A program made the position numbers and the translations under genes. This document shows positions 52,497 through 60,942 of a stretch of 64,000 bases of DNA, piece after piece. Source of the DNA: Chroococcidiopsidaceae cyanobacterium CP_BM_ER_R8_30 (lineage in GTDB: Bacteria; Cyanobacteriota; Cyanobacteriia; Cyanobacteriales; Chroococcidiopsidaceae); contig JAFASY010000264.1 in assembly GCA_019244235.1 (NCBI GenBank), positions 1 through 64,000 of the forward strand, written 5' to 3'. The notes under the pieces are model-generated. The model saw only the letters and a program-made list of their open reading frames with translations. It did no database searches and was not told where the DNA came from. Position 1 is the stretch's first letter, and the number at the start of each line of letters is the position of its first letter.

Positions 52497-53159
52497 ATGT
52501 CAATTCGCGCTGTTATATTCGATCGCGATGGCGTACTCACGAGTTTTGATATGGAAAAGGCGGCTGCCTTTTTCCAGCCCCTATTACCGCTCAAATTCGA
52601 TGAGCTTCTCCAACGCTGGCAGCAGTGGGGTAAGACTGTGGGTTTCCCGCGTAGCATTGCCGAAGAGGAGAGCTTTTGGCATGGCTTCTGGAACTGGCTG
52701 AGTGACGATTTGGCACTTGCTGCCCCAGTGCGATCAGAGCTCTTACGCTTCGATTACACCAGCATCGTCCGCCCATTTCCAGATGCCAAAACCGCTTTGA
52801 TAGAATCTCGCCAACGGGGTTTACTTGTCGGAGTGCTTTCCAACTTCTCACTAGCTAGCCTCGATGCCTCTCTAACTGCGGCTGGACTAGCTGAATTTGT
52901 GGATGTTGCCTGCGCAGCAATGGCAATCGGTGCCGCTAAACCCGAACCTGCGTCCTACCTTAGCGTCACGAATGCCTTGGGAGTAAACCCCAGTGAATGC
53001 TTACTATTTGATGATGAGCCTCCTTGTGTCAAAGGAGCTCAAGCGTTGGGGATACATGCATACTTGGTAGATCGCCGTCTAGAGAATCACGCACTACCCC
53101 AGGGGATTGTGCGCGATCTCTCGGCTCTGCCAACAATCTTGGCTCACCACCCATCATAA
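52497..53159 (+). CDS. HAD family phosphatase, third gene of the diterpene cassette
   Basis: 220 residues. Motif I is VIFDRDGVL with D9 (nucleophile) and D11, motif II VGVLSNFSLAS, motif III AIGAAKPEPASY with the conserved Lys, motif IV LLFDDEPPCVKGA. An all-helical cap (about 20-85) places it in subclass IA. HAD phosphatases removing the diphosphate of terpenyl intermediates are known as fusions or partners of some bacterial terpene cyclases. The tail overlaps 131 bp of the convergent nucleoside hydrolase. Confidence 0.88.
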   Translation: MSIRAVIFDRDGVLTSFDMEKAAAFFQPLLPLKFDELLQRWQQWGKTVGFPRSIAEEESFWHGFWNWLSDDLALAAPVRSELLRFDYTSIVRPFPDAKTALIESRQRGLLVGVLSNFSLASLDASLTAAGLAEFVDVACAAMAIGAAKPEPASYLSVTNALGVNPSECLLFDDEPPCVKGAQALGIHAYLVDRRLENHALPQGIVRDLSALPTILAHHPS

Positions 53160-54570
53160 GAGGCAATACCTGTCGTTGGCATTCTGCCTGAGATTGACGG
53201 CTACTTCCCACTTTCTGCTTACGCTTGAGTGCAGTCGCTGCTTCAAGTACAGCTATTGCAGCAATATCTAGTACAGAAAACGGATCGGGAACAGCAACAG
53301 GATCTGTAGACAGTTTGGGGACAGCAGGAGGATCTGTTGTGAGTGCATTGAGAAATAAATCATGCATTTGTTGCGAATTGATCGCTGTGACTATGTTGGC
53401 GTTATCTGGTTCGCGAGCTAAGATTGCCTCCTCCGCAGCCTGAATATTGAAATTTGGGTCACTGAACGCCTGTTTTGCCAACTGACTCAGCTCAGCATCA
53501 GAGGCTATTAGGGATATTCGCTGACTTGGGGTTAAACTGACGACTGTCTCCCCCCGCGCCAAACCAGGATCAGTGTCCACCTTAACTAGGGCAGATTGAG
53601 AGGTGCCCAAAGACGAATCTACAGCATAAATTGCTGCTGATACGTCAGGAAAAGAAGCGTTAGTGCTGCCACCAACACCCGTTTGAACAGCTGCATAGTC
53701 CTGCAACGGTCCAGAAATTAGCTTGGTTGCCTGATTCCCTTGAGTTTGTAAAGTTTGGAGATCGGCGGCAGTGAGAGTAAAATTTTTAAAAGCGTCTAGA
53801 GGGACCAGTGTTATTGGCAAACCGGATGACAGTAGTATATTGGCTGCCTCTGGGTCTTGCCAGATATTAAACTCAGCATTAGGTGTAATGTTGCCGCCAT
53901 TTATGGCACCGCCAAGAACAACAATTTGTTTGAAGCTCTTTAGTGCATTTGGATATTCCTCCCAAGTTTGAGCCAAATTGGTCAGTGGTCCTAAAGATAA
54001 CAGCGTTGCACCAGGAGCCGCTTGAGTTAGGTCATTATAAAAGCTAGGGACATCGTGAGATAGACCACTCAAGTTGTGAGGGTGTTGCTCACCGACAAAC
54101 CAAAGACCGTCAGGACCATGAAGCAAGGAGCCAGTTTGACTAAGCGGCTCAGACAAGGGAGCACTAGCACCAACAGCTACAGGAACGTTCTGCTGCCCTA
54201 GGGCATCTAGCACAGTCAAGACGTTGTTAGCAGCGTTGTTAACAGTGGTAACGCCAGCTGTGGCGCTGATGCCGAGAACATCTACCGGATAGTTTTTCTG
54301 GCTAAGGAGCCAGTCGAGCGCAGCAGAGTCATCTACACCCCCGTCTGTATTGACAACTAAATCAAGTGGTCCTGACGTTGTCTGAGCGCTAGATGCACCA
54401 TTGGCTGATGCCGTTGCGACAAAAGTATTGCTTGACTCAGCCCGTGCTACACGCAAACCACCTATCTGACCTAGTGCCACTACCAATGCGAAAATTGGGG
54501 TCAGTCGTACCCCTAGTCTATGTTGTTGCAAAGCTATTCCTTTTAGCAGAAGTGAGTTTTCGTAGCTCAT
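53029..54570 (-). CDS. Exported nucleoside hydrolase with a degenerate PEP-CTERM-like tail
   Basis: 513 residues. A signal-like helix (TPIFALVVALGQIGGLRVARAES, ~25-47) leads to LDLVVNTDGGVDDSAALDWLL, the nucleoside hydrolase metal site (usual first Asp is Asn; the later Asps remain). VLGGAINGGNITPNAEFNIWQDPEAAN is another family motif. Near residue 430 VPDPFSVLDIAAIAVLEAATALKRKQK resembles a PEP-CTERM signal (V-P-E-P-S-S, hydrophobic helix, K-R-K). The frame then continues about 61 residues into DNA antisense to the HAD gene instead of stopping soon after the basic residues, hinting at a lost stop. It would hydrolyse nucleosides in the periplasm. Confidence 0.85.
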   Translation of the reverse strand: MSYENSLLLKGIALQQHRLGVRLTPIFALVVALGQIGGLRVARAESSNTFVATASANGASSAQTTSGPLDLVVNTDGGVDDSAALDWLLSQKNYPVDVLGISATAGVTTVNNAANNVLTVLDALGQQNVPVAVGASAPLSEPLSQTGSLLHGPDGLWFVGEQHPHNLSGLSHDVPSFYNDLTQAAPGATLLSLGPLTNLAQTWEEYPNALKSFKQIVVLGGAINGGNITPNAEFNIWQDPEAANILLSSGLPITLVPLDAFKNFTLTAADLQTLQTQGNQATKLISGPLQDYAAVQTGVGGSTNASFPDVSAAIYAVDSSLGTSQSALVKVDTDPGLARGETVVSLTPSQRISLIASDAELSQLAKQAFSDPNFNIQAAEEAILAREPDNANIVTAINSQQMHDLFLNALTTDPPAVPKLSTDPVAVPDPFSVLDIAAIAVLEAATALKRKQKVGSSRQSQAECQRQVLPLMMGGEPRLLAEPRDRAQSPGVVRDSLDGDLPSMHVSPTLELL

Positions 54571-54823
54571 ACCTGAACATTCCAGATGCCACTCATACTA
54601 CTCAATCTCTGCTTTTCCGACCTCAGTAACGGTAGTAATTGACCGAAAAATGAGTTCAATCCTCGCCCTTCTAGGACAGCTTTCCTAGGCTGCAACTTTG
54701 ATGCTTCACTCATCAAGTAGTAATAGTTTCCGCTTTAGAGTTCAAGGTCAAGCTAGCACAACAAATTCAGTCGATGGATGGAGCCATTCCGACTTCTCAG
54801 TTTGTCCGAAATCGGGTACAACT

Positions 54824-55459
54824 TTATTTGATAGGCATGAGTTTTCGTCTAAATCCAACCACCAATCCTAAAGCCGCAAACATCCCTAGCGTTGTTGATG
54901 GCTCAGGAACTAATTCTGGTGGTGGTGGATTCTGGAAACTAATAAATCCAGACTGCAATTCTTGATTGTTGTAGGGAGTTGTGTTATTGAAAAATTGGCC
55001 TGTAGAGGGGTCAAAGCCTCCAAAACTTACAGTGCCAGTAAAATATTGGCTGTATCTATCTCCTTGTAAGAAAAGCGTGTAGTCCCCTTTAATTTCTCCA
55101 GCAGTAGATCCACCAGGAAAAAAAGTTCTGTCGAAGTTTAGTAACGTAGCCTCTGAAGTGATACCAATCAAGTTTCCATCAGCAAAAGTTAAAGTTGTAT
55201 TATTGTTGCTGGGACCGAAGATGGTAGCTATAGCTCCAGGAGCACTGGGTTGCCCAGTGAAGGCATAAAGAAGACTGGCATTGTTCAGTTGGGAGATCGG
55301 AACTGTTCCTATTGGAACTGTGCCGTTGAAAGATAAAGTACCTGCACCACCAGGAGAATTTTGGAATGAGAAATTGAAAGTAGCTGCTACTACAGGTTTA
55401 CTTGTAACAATAGCTGAACTGGCAGCCAAACTAGCAATGAAAAATCCTACCTTTTTCAT
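54824..55459 (-). CDS. PEP-CTERM sorting domain protein
   Basis: 211 residues. Signal peptide KKVGFFIASLAASSAIVTSKPVVAA, then a beta-rich passenger with a small internal repeat (GTVPIGTVPI), and the C-terminal PELVPEPSTTLGMFAALGLVVGFRRKL, a clear PEP-CTERM motif that exosortase systems recognise for surface attachment or secretion. The passenger resembles other cyanobacterial PEP-CTERM exoproteins; its role is unknown. It adjoins the nucleoside hydrolase with a degenerate version of the same tail. Confidence 0.9.
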   Translation of the reverse strand: MKKVGFFIASLAASSAIVTSKPVVAATFNFSFQNSPGGAGTLSFNGTVPIGTVPISQLNNASLLYAFTGQPSAPGAIATIFGPSNNNTTLTFADGNLIGITSEATLLNFDRTFFPGGSTAGEIKGDYTLFLQGDRYSQYFTGTVSFGGFDPSTGQFFNNTTPYNNQELQSGFISFQNPPPPELVPEPSTTLGMFAALGLVVGFRRKLMPIK

Positions 55460-55799
55460 TTCTAATTCCTTTTTGTTGTCATCATATAGATATTGGTGAG
55501 ATAGCTATAAAGCGACTCAGTTCAACTTTACAGCTCTCAGTTAGCTTGGTATCTAGATAATACCAAACTCCATATATAACCATTTTGTAGCTAATATAAA
55601 GAGATTTGATTTTCTTATAAAGATATTGTAAAGTTCTAAAAATCTTATAGCAAGCAATTACGATGTCAAATATCATACGAGGAAAGAAAATAGTTATGTT
55701 GCAAAAACCAGGAAGTGATCGCAAATCATGATAATTTATAGAAATAAAAATCGGCAGTCGTTCAAATTAGATTTATTAAGAGAAGTTATCAAACCAAAC
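55460..55799. other. AT-rich intergenic region between divergent exported-protein genes
   Basis: 340 bases with very low GC; no gene is supported. It contains the 5' regions of the PEP-CTERM gene (minus) and the secreted protein gene (plus). No specific site assigned. Confidence 0.4.
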
Positions 55800-56546
55800 A
55801 TGTTTAAAAGACTGACTAGTTATCTGGTTGCTGCTAGTATCTTATTATTCTCATGCAGCTTAAGCTATGGGCAACAGAAGATTCCACTCACAGTCCTAGC
55901 TAATATTAGAGATGAAATTAAAAAAGCTCCTTTCAGTAAGATGTTTGTCATCAAGTCTGGACCTGTATTAGCTTATGCGGTAAAAGACAAAGACTATAAA
56001 GCTAGCAACCCATCGCTTAGGGTTTTCAGCCTGTGGACTGATATCCCAAGTCAAAATCGCTTACTAGTAGCTGTTCAGTATTGTCTCCCAAATAAAGCAA
56101 TTGCTTTTTCAAATACCTACTTAGCTGAAATGGTGCTTATGAATGGAAAGCAACCTCTAGTGACAATTAATCGCTATATTAAGGTGAGGAGAGGTCATAC
56201 GGCAGTGATTCGACCTGGTCAATATGTCCCAAGTGATTTTGACGATCCCTTCTATGACCCATTTTGGAGTCCATTTGGCTTTGGGTTTTCCTATTCTCCG
56301 CCAACGTATATTCCGGCAATAACATGTAGTGCTGGCAGCAGTCGGTTTAACCTAACATCAGTTAGCAAGGAGCTTGCTCGCCTCCCAAACAAGACACTCG
56401 ATATGAGGCTAATTTTTAACAATGGAATAAGCCAGACTTGGCAGTTGGGAGAAGGAACAGTGAAAGCTCTTAAACAATTGCCAGCAATTCGTCGTCAGGT
56501 ATCCTCAAGAACAAACGTTAGAGAAGATGTAAAATCTATTCATTAG
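55800..56546 (+). CDS. Unknown secreted protein
   Basis: 248 residues from the ATG at 55800, giving a clean signal peptide (FKRLTSYLVAASILLFSCSLSYGQ); an ATG at 55728 adds a charged stretch before it. The mature part is beta-rich, with an aromatic/Asp loop DFDDPFYDPFWSPFGFGFSY in the middle. No known domain was recognised. It stands alone on the plus strand. Confidence 0.7.
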   Translation: MFKRLTSYLVAASILLFSCSLSYGQQKIPLTVLANIRDEIKKAPFSKMFVIKSGPVLAYAVKDKDYKASNPSLRVFSLWTDIPSQNRLLVAVQYCLPNKAIAFSNTYLAEMVLMNGKQPLVTINRYIKVRRGHTAVIRPGQYVPSDFDDPFYDPFWSPFGFGFSYSPPTYIPAITCSAGSSRFNLTSVSKELARLPNKTLDMRLIFNNGISQTWQLGEGTVKALKQLPAIRRQVSSRTNVREDVKSIH

Positions 56547-56655
56547 TTCATTCATTAACCGCTATGAGTCAGGTTTAGCAATTTAGGGTTAGATAATAAG
56601 TTAAAAGCACCATCCGCTAGGATTAGATATCCATGAAACTTGTGTAAAATGCGAG

Positions 56656-57006
56656 CTAAAAGTTTTTGCCCAGCAGTGATTCAAATTCAGCTTGCAATGA
56701 CTTAAACTCAGCAATCCTTGACACTAATAAATTCTCTCTTCCAGCATCGTTCAACCGCACTTTCCAATATCCAACGCTATCTGAGTTACTCATCCAAAAG
56801 TGAATTACAGTCTCTGCAATTGGCTCAAAGTCCCAGCCTTGATTGGGCAAGACTACCTCAACAGAAGTCAGTAACGCATCGAGGGTACATTTGTGGGTAC
56901 CGATATACTCTACACTGCGTCGTGGTACCTTCCGTGCTATCTGCTGTTGCTGATTGAAGAAGTGTAAAACTGGGGATATTCCCAAGATTTCAAAGGTATA
57001 TTCCAT
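56656..57006 (-). CDS. Unknown conserved-looking soluble protein
   Basis: 116 residues from the ATG at 57006, which has GGAGG five bases upstream. MEYTFEILGISPVLHFFNQQQQIARKVPRRSVEYIGTHKCTLDALL, then WDFEPIAETVIHFWMSNSDSVGYWKVRLNDAGRENLLVSRIAEF. The good ribosome-binding site and aromatic core suggest a real gene. Not recognised. Confidence 0.65.
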   Translation of the reverse strand: MEYTFEILGISPVLHFFNQQQQIARKVPRRSVEYIGTHKCTLDALLTSVEVVLPNQGWDFEPIAETVIHFWMSNSDSVGYWKVRLNDAGRENLLVSRIAEFKSLQAEFESLLGKNF

Positions 57007-57185
57007 TCCAACCTCCATGTTTTGCGACTGGATTTGAAGTCCCTTCAGTTTTGGAGTAAGTATGAACCCAAAAAGTACTTATTTTGCCTCTGCCTAAAGT
57101 TGTGTTTGCTCTCTACTTTCCAAAAATGGATCAAGAAGTATAGAATTTCTTGTAGCGGCTTTTTGGCCTGCTTAACGGAATTTGT

Positions 57186-57542
57186 ATGGATTGCATTGAA
57201 TTAACTGGAATTCGTTGCTATGGCTACACTGGTTACCTAACGGAGGAGCAGGTATTAGGTCAATGGTTTGAGGTAGATATAACATTGTGGCTGGATCTCA
57301 CGCTGGCAGGCAAAAGTGACGCTATTGAAGATACTCTCGATTACCGTAGCACCATCAGCACTGTGCAACAACTAGTGGAGACATCTAAGTTTGCTTTAGT
57401 TGAAAAACTGGCAACAGCGATCGCCGAAGCTATCCTGCAACCAAAGCAAGTATCACAAGTCAGAGTCCGGCTATCGAAACCTGCCGCACCGATTCCAGGC
57501 TTTGGCGGCAAAATCACAATCGACCTCACCAGATCCAAATAA
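57186..57542 (+). CDS. folB: Dihydroneopterin aldolase
   Basis: 118 residues. MDCIELTGIRCYGYTGYLTEEQVLGQWFEVDITLWLDL is the FolB opening with the conserved G-Y-x-G and E residues, SDAIEDTLDYRSTISTVQQLVET the middle, and VEKLATAIAEAIL followed by KPAAPIPGF the active-site Lys region. It cleaves dihydroneopterin to hydroxymethyl-dihydropterin in folate synthesis. Confidence 0.95.
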   Translation: MDCIELTGIRCYGYTGYLTEEQVLGQWFEVDITLWLDLTLAGKSDAIEDTLDYRSTISTVQQLVETSKFALVEKLATAIAEAILQPKQVSQVRVRLSKPAAPIPGFGGKITIDLTRSK

Positions 57543-57796
57543 GTTACTATTTATACTAACAAGATCCGTAACATCCTCTCCATTTCGCTGAACAGTGAGA
57601 ATTTCCTAATCCAAAACTGCTAAAAGTCTCCCGTCTAAGGAATCAAAAGCAAAGGTCTTAGCATGGTATAATGCCACTCCAGTATGTCTATAAAGACAAG
57701 AGTTACGAAACTAGACAAAATCTGGAGCTCAGGCAGGCAACAGAAAGTTTTTTTCTTAGCTAGGTGTGGTACAAATCGGCAACAAGGAAGAGGGGA

Positions 57797-58864
57797 ATGA
57801 CAGGCTCTAGGGATCAAGACACGATAGAAAACCAACTAACCCGAGGAGCGCCCCTCGCGTTGTTGATGGCAATTGTCATATACATCCTCTACAGACTAGT
57901 ACTAGTTCTGGAGATATTAGCTATAGCAGCGCTCATAGCCTTAGTTTTGCGGACGAGTTTGCGGTGGTTGCGGAAGATTGTTAAGGCACGCTGGTTAGCT
58001 GTACTCATACTAATCGGGCTAATAGTGGGGTTTTGGACATTTATTGTACTGTTCGTGATTCCGAACTTTATAACTGAGACGCAAATTTTAGTCTCACAGT
58101 TGCCAAACTATCTGAATCGCATCAGGAGTTTCGCTTCTAGTCTCCGGTCAAAATACACTTTTGTACCCGATATCTCCCAGGCATTAGTGCAACTAAGAAG
58201 CTTTCTGGTGAACATATTTGATATTTTTCCACTCCTGCTGCGAAATACTTTTGGTGGAACTATTGAGACAATAGGTACGGCGATATTAGCCCTCTACATG
58301 GCTTACGACCCCAATTCTGTGATTCGGGGAGTTATGCGGTTAGTACCGCGTCGGCACCACGAGCGGTTTAGAAAATTACTGCAATCTGCAGAAGTTCGAC
58401 TTGAAGGCTGGATTTTTGGTACAGGGGTGGCAATGCTGATTATTGGTGTAGGAGCAGCACTTGGACTCTGGGCGATAGGTGTACCGTTGTCTGTCTCCTT
58501 CGGTGTCTTTGCCGGAGTTTTTGAGATCATTCCCTATTTTGGCTCGATCGTCGGTACAATTCTTCCAGCTCTAGTTGCACTCACTATCTCTCCAATTAAG
58601 GCAGTGTTTGTTGTGTTGCTATTCCTACTTTTGAACCAAGTAGATGCTCACTTGGTCCAGCCTATAATTATGGGTCAACGAGTCAAACTGAGTCCAGTTA
58701 TGGTAATCGTTGCCTTTCTGGTTATGGGTGAATTATTAGGATTTTTTGGTGTCCTCTTAGCAGTCCCAGCAGCGGCGGTTTTTGCAACTATAATCGATGA
58801 GTTTACCCCAGAAGAACGGGTTGAAGATCAACCACCACCCAAACTCGATCGCTTTAATCCCTAA
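57797..58864 (+). CDS. AI-2E family transporter (YdiK/PerM-like)
   Basis: 355 residues from the ATG at 57797 (AAGGA eight bases upstream); an upstream ATG at 57764 adds eleven residues. Eight hydrophobic segments are arranged as in the AI-2E family, ending with SFGVFAGVFEIIPYFGSIVGTILPALVALTISPIKAVFVVLLFLLLNQVDAHLVQPIIMGQRVKLSPVMVIVAFLVMGELLGFFGVLLAVPAAAVF, which is diagnostic. It exports small molecules or protons; the substrate is uncertain. Confidence 0.92.
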   Translation: MTGSRDQDTIENQLTRGAPLALLMAIVIYILYRLVLVLEILAIAALIALVLRTSLRWLRKIVKARWLAVLILIGLIVGFWTFIVLFVIPNFITETQILVSQLPNYLNRIRSFASSLRSKYTFVPDISQALVQLRSFLVNIFDIFPLLLRNTFGGTIETIGTAILALYMAYDPNSVIRGVMRLVPRRHHERFRKLLQSAEVRLEGWIFGTGVAMLIIGVGAALGLWAIGVPLSVSFGVFAGVFEIIPYFGSIVGTILPALVALTISPIKAVFVVLLFLLLNQVDAHLVQPIIMGQRVKLSPVMVIVAFLVMGELLGFFGVLLAVPAAAVFATIIDEFTPEERVEDQPPPKLDRFNP

Positions 58865-58884
58865 GTAGACTGACCAAGAAGGAG

Positions 58885-59550
58885 CTACTCACTTCCCCTC
58901 TGAATGTGACAAAAAATTTGAGTTGCCTGCCAAATTTCAGGGAGAACATTGCCTAAACTGTGGTCGCTATCTAGTTCAATCAGTTGAATCCAAGGGCGCT
59001 GGGCAGCAAAGTCTCGGCTTGCCTGGATTGGGATAACTTCGTCGTGGCAACCATGGAGAATTAGGGTGGGAATGGAACGCTGCAGCTCAAGATCGTGGTA
59101 TTGGGCGACATCTTGGACGAATTCGTATCTCAAGGGGAGTGATCGCTTCTCAGCATAGTGATAAACCATCAGATACTGCTCTGCCTGCCATTGCTTTAGC
59201 TGTTTTTCTCCCAGTTTTGGCAACCAATGGGACAGGAACTGAAACGCTGGGGCTAGCAGTACCAACTGCTGCACTTGTAATTGTTCTTGTCCCAACCAGG
59301 CTGCTGTCAAACCGCCCAAACTGGAGCCAATTAAAGTAACAGGCACATCTAGTGGAGGGAATTCGGCTTTGACTTGGCTGAGCTGGCGAGTTATTGTCAG
59401 GTGAGGAAAATCTGCCTGGTTGAGGTCAGGAGTTTTAAGATCTATCTGGATTGTGGCAAAGCGATCACGCAGATACTTAGCTTTAGCGGACTGGGGACCA
59501 GAAGCGAATCCGTGCAGATAGATATAAGTTGGAGTATTTTGCTGCTCCAT
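58885..59550 (-). CDS. YqiA-like alpha/beta hydrolase
   Basis: 221 residues. IYLHGFASGPQSAKAKYLRD is the YqiA opening, VTLIGSSLGGLTAAWLG the G-x-S-x-G nucleophile elbow, LILHGCHDEVIPI the acid and LIELDSDHSLGN the catalytic His. The E. coli homologue is an esterase of unspecified substrate. It converges on the AI-2E transporter gene. Confidence 0.9.
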   Translation of the reverse strand: MEQQNTPTYIYLHGFASGPQSAKAKYLRDRFATIQIDLKTPDLNQADFPHLTITRQLSQVKAEFPPLDVPVTLIGSSLGGLTAAWLGQEQLQVQQLVLLAPAFQFLSHWLPKLGEKQLKQWQAEQYLMVYHYAEKRSLPLRYEFVQDVAQYHDLELQRSIPTLILHGCHDEVIPIQASRDFAAQRPWIQLIELDSDHSLGNVLPEIWQATQIFCHIQRGSE

Positions 59551-59624
59551 ACTAGTTAGCTACAGTACACTCTCTTGTTTAATCAAGACTCCCATACAGT
59601 TATAGATGAAATTTCGTCAGGAAA

Positions 59625-60515
59625 TTGATGACTATTACCGAACGCCGAGTACCTAAATTCCTTAAATTCTCCCAGCGTCCCAGCCTTTCTAGACAACTCA
59701 TGGGAATTGGGTTGGTCATTACCCTGTTCTTTGTGTTTATCGCCGTCTTTGCTCCTGTGTTTCAGGCTTGGGGCTGGCTGCAAGATCCTACTGTCTCCCT
59801 GGTTAACCCAATCCACCAGCCCCCGTCACTGCACCACTGGTTTGGCACTAGTCGTCCAGGTTACGATGTTTTCTCCCGAACACTATATGGTAGTCAAGCC
59901 GCGCTACAGGTCGTCCTACTTGCCACAGGATTTAGTATTGTTATCGGTGTCCCGTTGGGCATCATTAGTGGTTATCTAGGCGGCAGATTAGATCGAGTGC
60001 TGCTGTTTTTGATGGATACGATCTACACGTTGCCAGGACTATTGCTGTCAGTCACACTAGCGTTTGTGGTTGGGCGAGGAATATTGAATGCCGCGATCGC
60101 CATCAGCATTTCCTACATCCCCCAGTACTACCGCGTTGTCAGAAACCAAACCCACAGCGTTAGAACGGAACTATTTATTGAAGCTGCTCAAGCGATGGGC
60201 GCATCGACTTGGACAGTCTTATCACGCTATTTGTTATTAAATGTCATTCAAAGTGTGCCAGTGTTATTCACCCTCAACTCAGCCGACGCAATTTTGACCC
60301 TGGGTAGCTTGGGGTTTCTGGGGCTAGGATTGCCAGAAGCAGTTCCAGAGTGGGGACACGATTTACGTCAGGCTTTAGAGGCTTTACCTGTAGGAATTTG
60401 GTGGACAACCTTATTTCCTGGCTTAGCGCTGACGCTAATGGTTGTAGGGCTGTCGCTCCTCGGTGAGGGATTAAACGAATTAGTGAATCCCCGTTGGCAG
60501 CAAAGGGGGCATTAG
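59625..60515 (+). CDS. ABC transporter permease (DppC/OppC type)
   Basis: 296 residues. The N-terminal OppC_N segment (RQLMGIGLVITLFFVFIAVFAPVF) and HHWFGTSRPGYDVFSRTLYG precede a six-helix permease with the ATPase-contact loop EAAQAMGASTWTVLSRYLLLNVI. Dpp/Opp permeases carry oligopeptides or nickel. No binding protein or ATPase gene is adjacent, so it is an orphan component. Its stop is one base from the convergent SAP-like gene. Confidence 0.92.
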   Translation: MMTITERRVPKFLKFSQRPSLSRQLMGIGLVITLFFVFIAVFAPVFQAWGWLQDPTVSLVNPIHQPPSLHHWFGTSRPGYDVFSRTLYGSQAALQVVLLATGFSIVIGVPLGIISGYLGGRLDRVLLFLMDTIYTLPGLLLSVTLAFVVGRGILNAAIAISISYIPQYYRVVRNQTHSVRTELFIEAAQAMGASTWTVLSRYLLLNVIQSVPVLFTLNSADAILTLGSLGFLGLGLPEAVPEWGHDLRQALEALPVGIWWTTLFPGLALTLMVVGLSLLGEGLNELVNPRWQQRGH

Positions 60516-60516
60516 G

Positions 60517-60765
60517 CTAGAGCGCTAATAGTGCCTGACAAAGCTCTGCTTTCGTCATATGGCTATAGCCCGACAGTTTGAGATCTGAGGCGATCGCTTT
60601 AAGTTTTCGGTGGCTAAGTGTATTGATATCGAAACAGACAACAATTTTAGGCAAGCTTTCAACCGACACACCTGGATCGCTAGAGGCTGGAGGAGTATCA
60701 GGTATTTCAATCGAGGCGTCATTCTTGGGCTGGGGAGTCTCTGACTTAGATTTAAGAGTTGCCAT
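60517..60765 (-). CDS. Small protein with SAP/Rho-N-like C-terminus
   Basis: 82 residues from the ATG at 60765, which has AGGAGAGG three bases upstream; a longer frame to 60786 lacks such a site. The N-terminal half is disordered (Ser, Pro, Glu-rich). The C-terminus LSHRKLKAIASDLKLSGYSHMTKAELCQALLAL is a SAP/Rho-N-type helix-turn-helix that in other proteins binds nucleic acid. Function unknown. Confidence 0.75.
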   Translation of the reverse strand: MATLKSKSETPQPKNDASIEIPDTPPASSDPGVSVESLPKIVVCFDINTLSHRKLKAIASDLKLSGYSHMTKAELCQALLAL

Positions 60766-60942
60766 GTTCCTCTCCTGGGCAACCACCCGTAGTTATTGGT
60801 ACTACGAACAGGCACCGTAGTTTATATTAGTGTTCATATTATTGATCTCAGTATACTGTTTCCCTGTTGAAATGAAGTAGCTTCCCTTAACCCTTCTTCA
60901 GACAGATTAGGGGAAGCACTGATGTCGTATCCGTGTTAAAAA

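Noticed and set aside
60555..60820. Alternative frames around the SAP-like gene
   Set aside because: The frame ending in the SAP-like helix has the ribosome site; the others are shadows.
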